From CAVUNY01 sp963843535 (lineage in GTDB: Bacteria; Chloroflexota; Anaerolineae; Anaerolineales; Anaerolineaceae): a stretch of DNA of 64,000 bases. Both the position numbers and the translations under genes were made by a program. Positions 52,130 through 60,778 of the stretch are shown piece by piece. The number at the start of each line of letters is the position of its first letter. The stretch's first letter is position 1. The stretch spans positions 124,001 through 188,000 of the forward strand of contig CAWJKU010000002.1 in assembly GCA_963843535.1 (NCBI GenBank), read 5' to 3'. The notes beneath the pieces are model-generated. The model was not told where the DNA came from. It was given only the letters and a program-made list of their open reading frames with translations, and made no database searches.

Positions 52130-53410
52130 TTATATCTTGATCTTTTGAATCAAAGCCTCTAAATATCGGGATTTCATCTGACGAGAAGCCATAACCTGGT
52201 GAACAGGCGGCAGACGGAGGATTGCGCCCAGAATGGCTGCCATTGCCCGATGGTTCCACATCGCGTGTTGATCAAATATTAAATTCTGCAAGCTGCCGCG
52301 TTCAACCGCCATAATAACCACGCGATGCACCGAATTTAATGGTGTTAACACCCTCTCGGGCCGTGATTCTAACTGGATGCCGTTTTTTGCGCAGCTTCTT
52401 ACGCATACACCACAACCAAGGCAGGCATCCTCATCCAATTTGGCTTTTTTATGAGTGGGGTGGTGTGGGTCGTTGGCTGAAACCAGGGTCATTGCTTCCA
52501 CGGGGCATATTGATACGCATTTTCCACAACCGGTGCAAGCGGACGGGTCAATCTTGGGGAGGAAGTTGGAGGTATGGATAGGGTGTAAAAGGCTGAACCG
52601 GCGCTGCGCGATCAAAGCTTCACAACAGCAGCCGCAGCAGTTGCAGATAAAATTTACACCCTCACGCACATTTTCACCAAATTGCACGAGGTTGTTTTCA
52701 TAGGCAAGCTGCAGCAGGTCCAGGCCTTCTTTGACATCCACTTCCCTGGCATAGTGATGGCGGATCAGCGAACCTGCGGTGGTATTGAAAGTCATACAGA
52801 TATCCATCGGCGCATCACATGCCCGGTCCATATGCTGCATTTTATGGCGGCAGTAACACACGCCGATCCCACGATGGGACGCACGGCGAATGACCTCGCT
52901 GGCGCGTTCGTAGTCCAGCACTTGCAGTGAGGGGTGAGCGAGGAGCGCCGGTTCGTTTACGTACGTTCTTCCGAGCTGGGTTTCGCCATTTGTAAAAAGA
53001 CTCTTGATAAAGTCTTCTTCTACATTCATATATTGATAAAACAATTCCCCCAGGACTTTCTGATCCACATCACCCCGCAGGCGCATCATTGAAAATTCGA
53101 AAAAACCAGCCATGGGAGGCGGCAAAGTATATGAAACTTCACCTTCCTGCTCCGAATCGACCAAAATAGCCCGATCTGCCAATCCATCCAGTATTTTTCG
53201 CGCCTCACCAAGATCCACATTCCAACGATCTGCAGCCTGCTGGGTTGTGAAAGGCTTGATCGGCAGCAATGCAACCAGACGGGCCTCTTTTTCGCTGAAT
53301 AAAATATTGAGGATTTTGTACAGTGTTTCTGACGGTGGTGCGCCTTGAGGAAAACGATTTATGCGATCAACCAGAGCAGTGAAACTGGATTTTACGACTT
53401 CATGCGCCAT
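52130..53410 (-). CDS. Multi-cluster 4Fe-4S protein with winged-helix-like N-terminus
   Basis: 426 aa. Start at 53410 (MAHEVV) with GGGAG seven bases upstream and 19 bases after the previous stop. About 25-110 looks like a winged helix (TTQQAADRWNVDLGEARKILDGL). A Cys-rich middle has GVCYCRHKMQHMDRACD, then CNCCGCCCE. The C-terminal part is a two-cluster ferredoxin: CTGCGKCVSICP and CLGCGVCVRSCA. This layout is known in uncharacterised anaerobe proteins. It may be an electron carrier or an Fe-S-sensing regulator. Confidence 0.8.
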   Translation of the reverse strand: MAHEVVKSSFTALVDRINRFPQGAPPSETLYKILNILFSEKEARLVALLPIKPFTTQQAADRWNVDLGEARKILDGLADRAILVDSEQEGEVSYTLPPPMAGFFEFSMMRLRGDVDQKVLGELFYQYMNVEEDFIKSLFTNGETQLGRTYVNEPALLAHPSLQVLDYERASEVIRRASHRGIGVCYCRHKMQHMDRACDAPMDICMTFNTTAGSLIRHHYAREVDVKEGLDLLQLAYENNLVQFGENVREGVNFICNCCGCCCEALIAQRRFSLLHPIHTSNFLPKIDPSACTGCGKCVSICPVEAMTLVSANDPHHPTHKKAKLDEDACLGCGVCVRSCAKNGIQLESRPERVLTPLNSVHRVVIMAVERGSLQNLIFDQHAMWNHRAMAAILGAILRLPPVHQVMASRQMKSRYLEALIQKIKI

Positions 53411-53429
53411 AAATTCGCTCCCGAAAAGT

Positions 53430-54416
53430 TCAAATCCACAATTTCTGAGGATCGATGACAACCTTCCACCAATTACTGAGGGTTCCATACTGCTGACCGG
53501 CAATATGAGGAAAATACTTGAACCACCACAGATGATGGCCACGCGTCATATTTGCATCTCGCCATGCATCACAATTGGTGAGTTCGGGAGAACCGGATAA
53601 ATCCGGATAATTAGCCCAGGTACGGTGGCGGCTGGGAACCAGGCGGGTCTCCGTCCACTGGTGATCGTCTTTATCCGGTGTCAGACTGGCATTTGGCCCA
53701 TGATGGACGGTACCAACTTCGGCCTGCCCGGGATGGTCCCAATCGATGCGGGTAAAGCGTTCATAGAGATTGGCATCACCGGTTTTTCCTGCAAACAGGC
53801 GTTCGAGTATGAATTCCGCGCGATGGGCCATGCTCTCTAACATTTCACCAATGCCGCGCTCATAGCTGAACCCCATTACAATAAAGCGCCGGTCAGCGGC
53901 TTCGGTATTAGGGAGCGGATCACCGTTGCAAAAGAACGCACCCGGTCCACCCATGCGAGATTCATTGAAACCCGCAAAGGGGTATCCCATCAGCCAGATT
54001 TCATCGACTTGCCCTGTTTTCACCTTATCCAGAACATTAAAACGAGTCAAAATATCTGCGTAATCAGCCCTGTCTTCAATTTTTGGCTGCTGATCGGACA
54101 ATGCAGATAAATACAAATTGGGGGTATATCGCTGCTCGCCGACCATGGGGGTAAATTCAGGCAGGGCGATGTTTTCGACGACCGTATAATTCGCATAGCC
54201 ATGACTGGCATCACGCATATCGCCAATCAGCTGTTGGATCAGGGTCCCCGGGTCCTGCCAGCCATTCATAGCCTGATGCAATGGAAGATTACCTTGGGAT
54301 GGAATCTGCGGATCGAAGGTCACCACCAGCACCTTTCGGTTGACCGGCGCAATATCTTGTGACAGCAACGTTTCCAGCCAATCTTGTACATGCTCGAACC
54401 AACGCTGCACAGTCAT
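53430..54416 (-). CDS. Protein of unknown function (328 aa)
   Basis: Start at 54416 (MTVQRWFEHVQ) with GGAGG five bases upstream. No signal peptide or membrane segment. The sequence is Trp/Asp/His-rich and has conserved-looking pieces: VVTFDPQIPS near the N-terminus, VDEIWLMGYPFAGFNESRMGGPGAFFCNG, FERFTRIDWDHPG-like ERFTRIDWDHPG, and GHHLWWFKYFPH. I do not recognise the family. It might be a cytoplasmic enzyme or a carbohydrate-active fold. It lies in a run with a racemase and an Fe-S protein. Confidence 0.65.
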   Translation of the reverse strand: MTVQRWFEHVQDWLETLLSQDIAPVNRKVLVVTFDPQIPSQGNLPLHQAMNGWQDPGTLIQQLIGDMRDASHGYANYTVVENIALPEFTPMVGEQRYTPNLYLSALSDQQPKIEDRADYADILTRFNVLDKVKTGQVDEIWLMGYPFAGFNESRMGGPGAFFCNGDPLPNTEAADRRFIVMGFSYERGIGEMLESMAHRAEFILERLFAGKTGDANLYERFTRIDWDHPGQAEVGTVHHGPNASLTPDKDDHQWTETRLVPSRHRTWANYPDLSGSPELTNCDAWRDANMTRGHHLWWFKYFPHIAGQQYGTLSNWWKVVIDPQKLWI

Positions 54417-54465
54417 AAAAGCCTCCAAAATATTTCCATCTATTGTAGATGATTTTTGGGAAAAT

Positions 54466-55167
54466 TCAAACAACATCACCCAGGGAATAATCGACGGCTG
54501 CCAGGGCGTGAATATGGGTTGTATCAAAAACCGGCACATTTACATCTGCCTGGCGGATCAGTAAGCCGATTTCAGTGCATCCTAAAATGATGCCCTGAGC
54601 GCCTTTGGAAATAAGATTATGAATTACCTGGATATAAACCTGGCGAGATTTTTCAAGAACAATGCCCTGCACCAGTTCTTCATAAATGATCTTATGGATT
54701 TGCTCCCTTTCAGATGGATCAGGAATTAGCACAGATAAGCCGAATTCATCAACCAGGCGATCTTTGATGAATGATTCTTCCATGGTAAATCGCGTACCCA
54801 AAAGGCCAACTTGCGTAATTTGCCTTGCTTTCACCGCAAGAGCAGTTGTATCGGCGATGTGCATAAAAGGCAAGTCGGTAGCCTGTTGAATGTCCAGGGC
54901 GCATTTATGCATCGTATTGGTGCACAGCAGAATTACTTCTGCCCCGCCGCGTTCCAACTGCCTCGCTGCAGCTGCCATGGCTTGCCCGGCTTCTTTCCAT
55001 CGATTTTCGCGCTGCAGCGTTTCGATTTCATCGAAATCCACGGAGACGAGGATGCATTTTGCTGAATGGAATCCACCCAGACGATCACGGACCGCCTCAT
55101 TCAACAAGCGGTAATACTCGACTGTAGATTCCCAACTCATCCCGCCAATTAAACCTATGGTTTTCAT
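54466..55167 (-). CDS. Aspartate/glutamate racemase family protein
   Basis: 233 aa, matching the YgeA/RacX-type branch (KTIGLIGGMSWEST at the start). The two catalytic Cys are in LLCTNTMHK (about residue 82) and LGCTEIGLL (about 195). It interconverts L- and D-amino acids without cofactor; aspartate or a broad set is likely. AAGGAAAG lies before the ATG. It is first in the long minus-strand run toward pirin. Confidence 0.9.
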   Translation of the reverse strand: MKTIGLIGGMSWESTVEYYRLLNEAVRDRLGGFHSAKCILVSVDFDEIETLQRENRWKEAGQAMAAAARQLERGGAEVILLCTNTMHKCALDIQQATDLPFMHIADTTALAVKARQITQVGLLGTRFTMEESFIKDRLVDEFGLSVLIPDPSEREQIHKIIYEELVQGIVLEKSRQVYIQVIHNLISKGAQGIILGCTEIGLLIRQADVNVPVFDTTHIHALAAVDYSLGDVV

Positions 55168-55286
55168 CGTTGCTTTCCTTGAAAATCCTGCCTAAAATCA
55201 AGGTTGATTTTACCTGATAAACTGTATAAGCTGATCGGCCTGGCAGCGACCACACACGCGAAGCGCGCCTTCGGCGAATGATGCCA

Positions 55287-55327
55287 GGGTGTTTTTTCGC
55301 GCGACTTCGTCGGGCGAAAAAACACCC
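55287..55327. repeat. Long perfect hairpin
   Basis: A 14-bp perfect stem GGGTGTTTTTTCGC / GCGAAAAAACACCC, extended by CGAC-TTC-GTCG in the loop. The T6/A6 blocks sit inside the stem and not after it, so it is not a standard terminator. It could be the end of a mobile miniature element. Confidence 0.65.
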
Positions 55328-55380
55328 GAAACAACAAAAAAGCCGGTCGCGCTGTCGCTGACCACGCAAAATGAGAAACC

Positions 55381-55455
55381 GTCATTGCGAGCGCAGCGAA
55401 GCAATCTCGTGACAAAAAAGATTGCTTCGGCCCAAATAACGGGCCTCGCAATGAC
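55381..55455. repeat. REP/MITE-like palindromic element
   Basis: Nested inverted repeats: GTCATTGCGAG (55381-55391) with CTCGCAATGAC (55445-55455), and GAAGCAATCT (55398-55407) with AGATTGCTTC (55419-55428). The sequence type GTCATTGCGAG...GAAGCAATCT is a known interspersed palindrome in many bacterial genomes. It ends 28 bases before the pcp start codon and is the only copy I found in the window. Confidence 0.75.
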
Positions 55456-55482
55456 CGATTCATCATATAAGGAAGATGAATC

Positions 55483-56115
55483 ATGAAAATTATGGTGACC
55501 GGTTTTGAGCCGTTTGATGGGAGCGATGTGAATCCTTCAGAACAGGTAGTGAAAAGACTAGTAGAACACAATCCAATCACGAAAGTCCAACTGGCCGCCC
55601 TGATCCTACCCGTAGATCGTACCCGTGCGCCTGAGATTTTGCTGCAAGCGATTGATGAGCAGAAACCTCGGGGAATTATCTGCCTGGGTGAGGCGCATAC
55701 ACGAGCGGCTGTATGTGTTGAACGAGTTGCGGTCAACCTGATGGATTTCCGGATTGCGGACAACCGAGGAAATATTGTGGTAGACGAAGAAATCATACCG
55801 GGTGGTCCCGCGGCCTTCTTTGCCACCCTTCCGGTGCGAGATATTTTTAACGAGATCAAAGCCCATGGCGTGCCGGTCGAATTGTCGTTGAGCGCCGGTG
55901 CATTTCTATGTAACCAGGTGATGTACCGGCTGCTGCATCACTTAAAAGAACACCAGCTGCAAATTCCAGCTGGTTTCATTCATTTACCCAGGCTGCCAGA
56001 ACAAGCAGCCAAAAATGGCATTATGCTCCCATCCATGGCGGTCGAAACCAGCATTTTCGGCATCACCATTGCGATCCAGGTTTTGGCGAAGAAAATTAGG
56101 GAGAAAGAAAATTAA
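55483..56115 (+). CDS. pcp: Pyroglutamyl-peptidase I
   Basis: 210 aa, C15 cysteine peptidase. It removes N-terminal pyroglutamate from peptides in the cytosol. Start VTGFEPFDGSDVNPS; Glu in GEAHTRAAVCVERVAVN; nucleophile Cys in GAFLCNQVMY; His in GFIHLPRLPEQ: the catalytic triad is complete. AAGGAAG precedes the ATG. It ends four bases into the convergent phosphodiesterase gene. Confidence 0.95.
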   Translation: MKIMVTGFEPFDGSDVNPSEQVVKRLVEHNPITKVQLAALILPVDRTRAPEILLQAIDEQKPRGIICLGEAHTRAAVCVERVAVNLMDFRIADNRGNIVVDEEIIPGGPAAFFATLPVRDIFNEIKAHGVPVELSLSAGAFLCNQVMYRLLHHLKEHQLQIPAGFIHLPRLPEQAAKNGIMLPSMAVETSIFGITIAIQVLAKKIREKEN

Positions 56116-56933
56116 CGAGAATCCAGGACCGATTTTAACAATTGGGGAAAGTCAGTAAACATCCCTGTCGCACCCATTTCGATCAGGCGTCTCATTGAAA
56201 CCTCGTCGTTGACCGTCCAGACAAAAATATCCTTACCCGCTTTACGCAGAGCGGTAAAATGCTCGAGATTGCAGGATTTCAAGCCCGGATTGTATGCTCT
56301 GGCGTTCAGCCTGTTAAGCAGCGCGACCGGATTAGCATCTGGTTGTTCAACCAGGGCGGCAGTCGCCATCACAGGATTGGCCCTTTTTACCCGTTCGAGA
56401 TAGGAATGATTAAATGAGGAAATCAACACGCTGGCTTCCATGTTTACTTTAACAATCAGGGCGGTTGCCTTTTCTACAATTTCTGGATCCCCAGGTTTCC
56501 CGGTCAGATCTTTTACTTCGACATTGATTTTCCAATGGTGTTCCCTGGTGAATTCCAGTGCCTCTCGTAAGGTAGGAATGGGCGCATTCTGAAACGACCG
56601 TAGATCTGAGCTTGAGACATTGCCCGCCGCAATCTGTCCAAAGGGATCGTTTTGGACAAACCAGGAACCAAAATCCAGCCGCCGCAGTTCTGCCAGGCTG
56701 AAAGTGTGCACTCCCCATGGGGCACGGTCTGGAAATACAGCCGCGGCATTGGAAGTCCTTTTCAGGGTATCATCGTGGATCACAACCATTTCGCCGTCCG
56801 CTGTCATGGCGACATCCAATTCCCACCAATCTGCCCCGATCTCCCATCCCTTTTGAGCGGCTAACAGAGTGTTTTCTGGCGCCAGTGAACGGGCACCGCG
56901 GTGGGCAATATTGAGGATCTGCGAGTTGCTCAT
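56112..56933 (-). CDS. Glycerophosphodiester phosphodiesterase
   Basis: 273 aa TIM barrel: HRGARSLAPENT (catalytic His, Glu), WELDVAMTADGEMVVIHDDTLKRTS (metal ligands and second His), NVEVKD, and FTDFPQLL at the end. No signal peptide, so it is a cytoplasmic UgpQ-like enzyme that splits deacylated phospholipids to glycerol-3-phosphate and an alcohol. Weak AAAGGA at long spacing before the ATG. Confidence 0.93.
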   Translation of the reverse strand: MSNSQILNIAHRGARSLAPENTLLAAQKGWEIGADWWELDVAMTADGEMVVIHDDTLKRTSNAAAVFPDRAPWGVHTFSLAELRRLDFGSWFVQNDPFGQIAAGNVSSSDLRSFQNAPIPTLREALEFTREHHWKINVEVKDLTGKPGDPEIVEKATALIVKVNMEASVLISSFNHSYLERVKRANPVMATAALVEQPDANPVALLNRLNARAYNPGLKSCNLEHFTALRKAGKDIFVWTVNDEVSMRRLIEMGATGMFTDFPQLLKSVLDSR

Positions 56934-56977
56934 TTAATGGGATTCCTTTTCTGTGATTTAAAGTTTTACTTCACCTG

Positions 56978-57601
56978 TCATAATAGAGATGATATCTTGT
57001 TTGCTTTGATCCTAAAACAGCAGGCGGGAGTAGATGGGATCTGAATCCGCGCGATTTGTTCTACTTCTGGCACGTCCAAATTCTGTATTAATAATAACGC
57101 ATCCATGCGGCACATTTCAGGGAATTTATCGGGTAAAGGATGGTAAGGGCAGTTGCGAAACAGGACTTGCGGTCCATCCGCGTGTGCCTCCCAGCGCGCC
57201 TGGTAGCCTATTTTGCTCAATTCTTTGACCGTGCGGGTCAAACGATGGGTCAAGGACGATACCCCTTCTTCGGGTCTAAGAATTTGTTGAGAAACCTTTT
57301 CCAAAAGCTGGTTTTTGTGTTCACCCTCAGCCTCGAGGACGATTATTTTGAGTAGCGCCTCAAGGAGCGGAACGAAATTATTGGCCCGGGTCAACGGCGC
57401 CAGTGAAAAATACACCCGCGGACGGCCGCGACCAGGCACGGCTGGAGATATTGACACCCGCGCGAGAGATTTATTTCGCTCCAGGATCTTTAAATGGTGT
57501 TGAATGTTGGCACGGGTTTTTCCCAGAACTGCGCTTAACTCATCGGCGCATGAATATGGATGGGTTTGCAAGTATTTTTTGATCTCATCCTGGGTAACCA
57601 T
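56978..57601 (-). CDS. SufR-like Fe-S-dependent transcriptional regulator
   Basis: 207 aa. N-terminal winged helix (5-65: SCADELSAVLGKTRANIQHHLKILE, with a GRGRPRVYF wing). The C-terminal region has three spaced Cys sites, Cys151 (NCPYHP), Cys164 (FPEMC) and Cys194/195 (PACCF), the pattern by which SufR-type repressors bind a 4Fe-4S cluster. It lies divergent to the nuo genes, whose products carry Fe-S clusters, and may control them by cluster or redox state; inference. The ATG is six bases after a TATAAT box, so its mRNA is probably leaderless. Confidence 0.75.
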   Translation of the reverse strand: MVTQDEIKKYLQTHPYSCADELSAVLGKTRANIQHHLKILERNKSLARVSISPAVPGRGRPRVYFSLAPLTRANNFVPLLEALLKIIVLEAEGEHKNQLLEKVSQQILRPEEGVSSLTHRLTRTVKELSKIGYQARWEAHADGPQVLFRNCPYHPLPDKFPEMCRMDALLLIQNLDVPEVEQIARIQIPSTPACCFRIKANKISSLL

Positions 57602-57607
57602 TGCACT

Positions 57608-57635
57608 ATTATACTGCGATTGAGTAATTTAGCAA
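57608..57635 (-). promoter_or_regulatory. Promoter of the SufR-like gene (leaderless)
   Basis: On the minus strand TTGCTA (57635-57630), a 16-base spacer and TATAAT (57613-57608). The ATG starts six bases later. The sequence TTGAGTAATTTAG (57620-57632, plus strand) overlaps spacer and -35. Confidence 0.6.
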
Positions 57636-57658
57636 AAAATTATTTGCATTAATCACGC

Positions 57659-57686
57659 TTGACACCAGGGGGATGGATGATAGAAT
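57659..57686 (+). promoter_or_regulatory. Promoter of the nuo operon
   Basis: TTGACA at 57659-57664, a 16-base spacer and TAGAAT at 57681-57686. The expected transcript start near 57693 rules out translation starts upstream of it. Confidence 0.7.
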
Positions 57687-57727
57687 ATATTTACCCCACT
57701 TTTACCAACGAAAGGCGGTGTATTGTG

Positions 57728-58393
57728 ATGCAAGATGATCTAAACCTTCCTGGATCAGATGTGCCCTCTGAGTTACGCCAACAGGTAACCTTAACAACCC
57801 TGGATAAAATTTATAATTGGAGTCGGCGGAATTCCGTCTGGCCGATGATGTCCGGTCTGGCTTGCTGTGCGATTGAAATGATTTGCGCGGCAGCCAGCCG
57901 ATATGATCTCGCCCGGTTTGGAATGGAAGTGATGCGTCCCAGCCCGCGCCAGGCAGATGTCATGATCACATCGGGTACGGTTACCAAAAAAATGATCCCT
58001 CAGCTGGTACGGCTGTATAACCAGATGGCCGAACCAAAATACGTGATAGCGATGGGGGCATGTGCCTCAGGCGGAGGTCCGTTCAAAGAAGGATACAACG
58101 TGGTTTCCGGGATTGATAAATATTTGCCGGTGGATGTTTACATTCCCGGCTGCCCGCCTACTCCCCAATCTCTGCTTAACGGATTGATCGCCCTACAGAA
58201 AAAGATCGATAAAGAATCATTAAAGGAGGTGCGCTGGTATCAAAAAGAATCGGAGGGGGATATTCCGGTGCCGGTTTTAGGCCCAGATCTTATGGATCCT
58301 GCAAAATATGCATTGATCAAGCAGGCTGCGAAATCCGTTATTACGGTTGTACCCACTGTGATTGAAAAGCAGGGTGAGGAAGGTGCTTCATGA
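57728..58393 (+). CDS. nuoB: NADH-quinone oxidoreductase subunit B
   Basis: 221 aa from the ATG at 57728 (or the GTG one codon upstream), with AAAGGCGG before it; the longer frame back to 57659 would begin inside the promoter. N2-cluster Cys are all present: Cys46, Cys47 (GLACCAIE), Cys112 (MGACASGGG) and Cys142 (PGCPPTP). The subunit passes electrons to quinone at the foot of the membrane arm. The C-terminal 60 residues are longer than usual. It overlaps nuoCD by four bases. Confidence 0.93.
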   Translation: MQDDLNLPGSDVPSELRQQVTLTTLDKIYNWSRRNSVWPMMSGLACCAIEMICAAASRYDLARFGMEVMRPSPRQADVMITSGTVTKKMIPQLVRLYNQMAEPKYVIAMGACASGGGPFKEGYNVVSGIDKYLPVDVYIPGCPPTPQSLLNGLIALQKKIDKESLKEVRWYQKESEGDIPVPVLGPDLMDPAKYALIKQAAKSVITVVPTVIEKQGEEGAS

Positions 58394-60129
58394 CTGAGAC
58401 TGCCAACCCGACGATCGTTTCAGACCTCGTTGCTCATTTCCCAGAGTGGGTTACTGCCGAAGCGCGTCCAAATTTTGAAGGTTTCGTAGTCAAGTCGGAT
58501 CATTTCCTGGAAACGGCGCAATTCGTGCGTGATGAACTGGGTTTTGATTACCTGTCTTCGGTCACGGCTGTGGATTATTTCCCGGAAGATTTGATGGAGG
58601 TGGTCTACCATTTTTATAAGACAACTGGTGGACCTTCTCTGGTATTAAAGATTCAGACCGGACGGAATGATCCGATGGTGCCCTCATTGGTTTCCCTTTA
58701 CCCAGGGGTAGAATTTCAAGAACGAGAAGCCTGGGATTTAATGGGCATCCGCTTTGAAAACCATCCCGATTTACGGCGGATTTTGATGTGGGAAGGATTC
58801 GCCGGGCATCCGCTTCGCAAGGATTGGAAAGAACCTTATTTTGAGGAAGAAGCTAAGCCTTTTAAAACGCGCTGGCCGGATGGGCATGTCGTTCGGGCGG
58901 AAGATCAGAATCCTTTTGATGATAATGTCAGTTATCCCAGCGATTTTGATCCTGAAAATTGGGTGTCTGAGCCCGAGAAATCGCTCTACGATATGTTGAA
59001 AAAGATCCAGGAGTCCGGAGATGGGATGAAGACGGACCGGATCATTGTCAACCTTGGTCCGCAGCACCCTTCGACCCACGGAGTCTTCCGCATGGTGGCT
59101 GTGGTTGAAGGAGAAACGGTCGTTGAGCTAAAACCGGTGATGGGATATCTGCACCGCAACCACGAGAAAATTGGTGAGCGCAACACCTTTTTGCAGAATA
59201 TTCCGTTTACCGACCGCCTGGATTACATTTCATCGATGAGCAATAACTTCGGTTATGTTCTTGCGGTGGAAAAATTGATGAATATCAAGCCGCCTGAGCG
59301 GGCCGATTATATCCGCGTGATGATGGCAGAACTGACACGGATCAGCAGCCATATTATGTCTACCGGTTTCCTGTTGAACGACTTAGGAGCATATTTCACC
59401 CCGGCTCTGTATGCCCTCGAAGAACGTGAATTGATCCTGGACATATTTGAAGCTACTTCTGGATCTCGGATGATGTGTAATTACTTCCGGTTTGGGGGCA
59501 TAGCGCGTGACCTGCCGGACGGCATTCTCGAGAAGACCGAAGAGCTGGTGTTTGACCGGCTTCCTAGAAAGATTGAAGAATTAGATCAATACCTGACAGA
59601 AAATGAAATTGTCCGTACACGCTGTGAGGATGTTGGTATTTTGACCGCGGAACAGGCGATTGCTTTTTCATGCAGTGGGCCGGTGCTGCGCGCATCAGGT
59701 GTACCTTATGACGTGCGCCGGGCAGATCCATACAGCATTTATGACCGCCTGGATTTTGACGTCGTCACTGGAACAAAAGGTGATGTGTACGACCGCTATC
59801 TGGTACGCATCGAAGAAATGCGCCAGAGCATCAAGATTCTCCAACAGGTTGTCCGCGATATCCCCGAAGGCCCTATCCAGACTGGCAAACCTGCATACCA
59901 GGTGCGTGTCCCGGCTGGTGAATCGTATGGGCGAGTTGAAGGTCCCAAGGGTGAGCTGGGATTTTATATAATTTCCAATGGAAAGCCCAATCCCGTCCGT
60001 TATCACGTCCGCGCCCCAACTTTCATCAACCTGACCAGCCTGGCTGAATGCTGCCGTGGGGGTAAGGTAGCAGATTCGGTCGTGGTGCTCGGAGCGGTCG
60101 ATATTGTATTAGGCGAAGTGGACCGGTAA
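58390..60129 (+). CDS. nuoCD: NADH-quinone oxidoreductase subunits C and D fused
   Basis: 579 aa. Residues 1-165 are NuoC with its signature EREAWDLMGI...HPDLRRIL...GHPLRKD (110-145). A 45-residue linker leads to NuoD from about 216 (NLGPQHPSTHG, ending GAVDIVLGEVDR). The NuoD part lacks the four Cys that hold NiFe in hydrogenases, so it is a complex-I-type quinone-site subunit. The C-D fusion is known in enterobacteria and others. Start ATG overlaps the nuoB stop (ATGA). Confidence 0.93.
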   Translation: MTETANPTIVSDLVAHFPEWVTAEARPNFEGFVVKSDHFLETAQFVRDELGFDYLSSVTAVDYFPEDLMEVVYHFYKTTGGPSLVLKIQTGRNDPMVPSLVSLYPGVEFQEREAWDLMGIRFENHPDLRRILMWEGFAGHPLRKDWKEPYFEEEAKPFKTRWPDGHVVRAEDQNPFDDNVSYPSDFDPENWVSEPEKSLYDMLKKIQESGDGMKTDRIIVNLGPQHPSTHGVFRMVAVVEGETVVELKPVMGYLHRNHEKIGERNTFLQNIPFTDRLDYISSMSNNFGYVLAVEKLMNIKPPERADYIRVMMAELTRISSHIMSTGFLLNDLGAYFTPALYALEERELILDIFEATSGSRMMCNYFRFGGIARDLPDGILEKTEELVFDRLPRKIEELDQYLTENEIVRTRCEDVGILTAEQAIAFSCSGPVLRASGVPYDVRRADPYSIYDRLDFDVVTGTKGDVYDRYLVRIEEMRQSIKILQQVVRDIPEGPIQTGKPAYQVRVPAGESYGRVEGPKGELGFYIISNGKPNPVRYHVRAPTFINLTSLAECCRGGKVADSVVVLGAVDIVLGEVDR

Positions 60130-60143
60130 CAAGGAGAACAGGC

Positions 60144-60776
60144 ATGAATGGCTTTGGGATCATCAAAGGTCTGGGCGTTACGCTGAAACACTTCTTCTTA
60201 ACTTATTGGGAAGATATACTGTGGCGAGGGAAGCTGTATAAAACGGAAGAAGGTCTCGATTTCCGCACCAGTGGCGACGTGAAAGGCGTCTTTACGATCC
60301 AATATCCGGAAGAAAAACTTGCCACGCCTGAGGAATTCAGGTTCATCCCATTTCTGGTCTACGAAGAAGGACCGAATGGGGAAAAGAATCAGCGCTGCAC
60401 CTCGTGTGGAATCTGCGCAAAAGTTTGCCCTCCACAGTGTATTTGGATTTTCCGTTCCACTGATCCAAACACAGGCAGGCCAGTGCCTTCACCGGCGGAA
60501 TTCTATATCGATACCGATATCTGCATGAATTGTGGTATGTGCGCCGAATACTGCCCATTTGACGCGATCAAAATGGATCATGATTACGAGATCGCCACCT
60601 ATGATCGCAAATCTGACAGCATTTATAATATCGATAAATTAAGCAAGCCGTTATCCTATTATGCTCAAATCCGGCCGGTAAATTTTGAACGAGAGGAAAA
60701 GGTCCGGGCAGATAAAGAAGCCGCAAAGGCTGCCGCCAAGAAGCCTGCAGCCGGTGCAGCCCCTCAGGCCGGATAA
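60144..60776 (+). CDS. nuoI: NADH-quinone oxidoreductase subunit I (2x 4Fe-4S)
   Basis: 210 aa. N-terminal amphipathic helix (MNGFGIIKGLGVTLKHFF), then two cluster motifs: Cys85/88/91/95 (CTSCGICAKVC) and Cys127/130/133/137 (CMNCGMCAEYC), which carry N6a and N6b. An Ala/Lys-rich tail (KEAAKAAAKKPAAG) ends the protein. It lies 14 bases after nuoCD with AGGAGA. No NuoA, H, J-N or E-F-G gene is adjacent. Confidence 0.9.
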   Translation: MNGFGIIKGLGVTLKHFFLTYWEDILWRGKLYKTEEGLDFRTSGDVKGVFTIQYPEEKLATPEEFRFIPFLVYEEGPNGEKNQRCTSCGICAKVCPPQCIWIFRSTDPNTGRPVPSPAEFYIDTDICMNCGMCAEYCPFDAIKMDHDYEIATYDRKSDSIYNIDKLSKPLSYYAQIRPVNFEREEKVRADKEAAKAAAKKPAAGAAPQAG

Positions 60777-60778
60777 AG

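Larger units (their letters stand above)
55168..55482. other. Gene-free region with repeat elements
   Basis: About 315 bases between divergent genes. It holds a long hairpin (55287-55327) and a palindromic repeat (55381-55455). Apart from these I see no gene or clear promoter. Confidence 0.6.

Noticed and set aside
55164..55859. 231-aa frame opposite pcp running through the repeat region
   Set aside because: Covers the hairpin and palindrome and the antisense of pcp; not protein-like.
57659..57727. Upstream TTG start for nuoB
   Set aside because: It coincides with the -35 box of the promoter, so it would not be transcribed.
58990..60129. NiFe-hydrogenase large subunit instead of NuoD
   Set aside because: The two CxxC pairs for the NiFe centre are absent.
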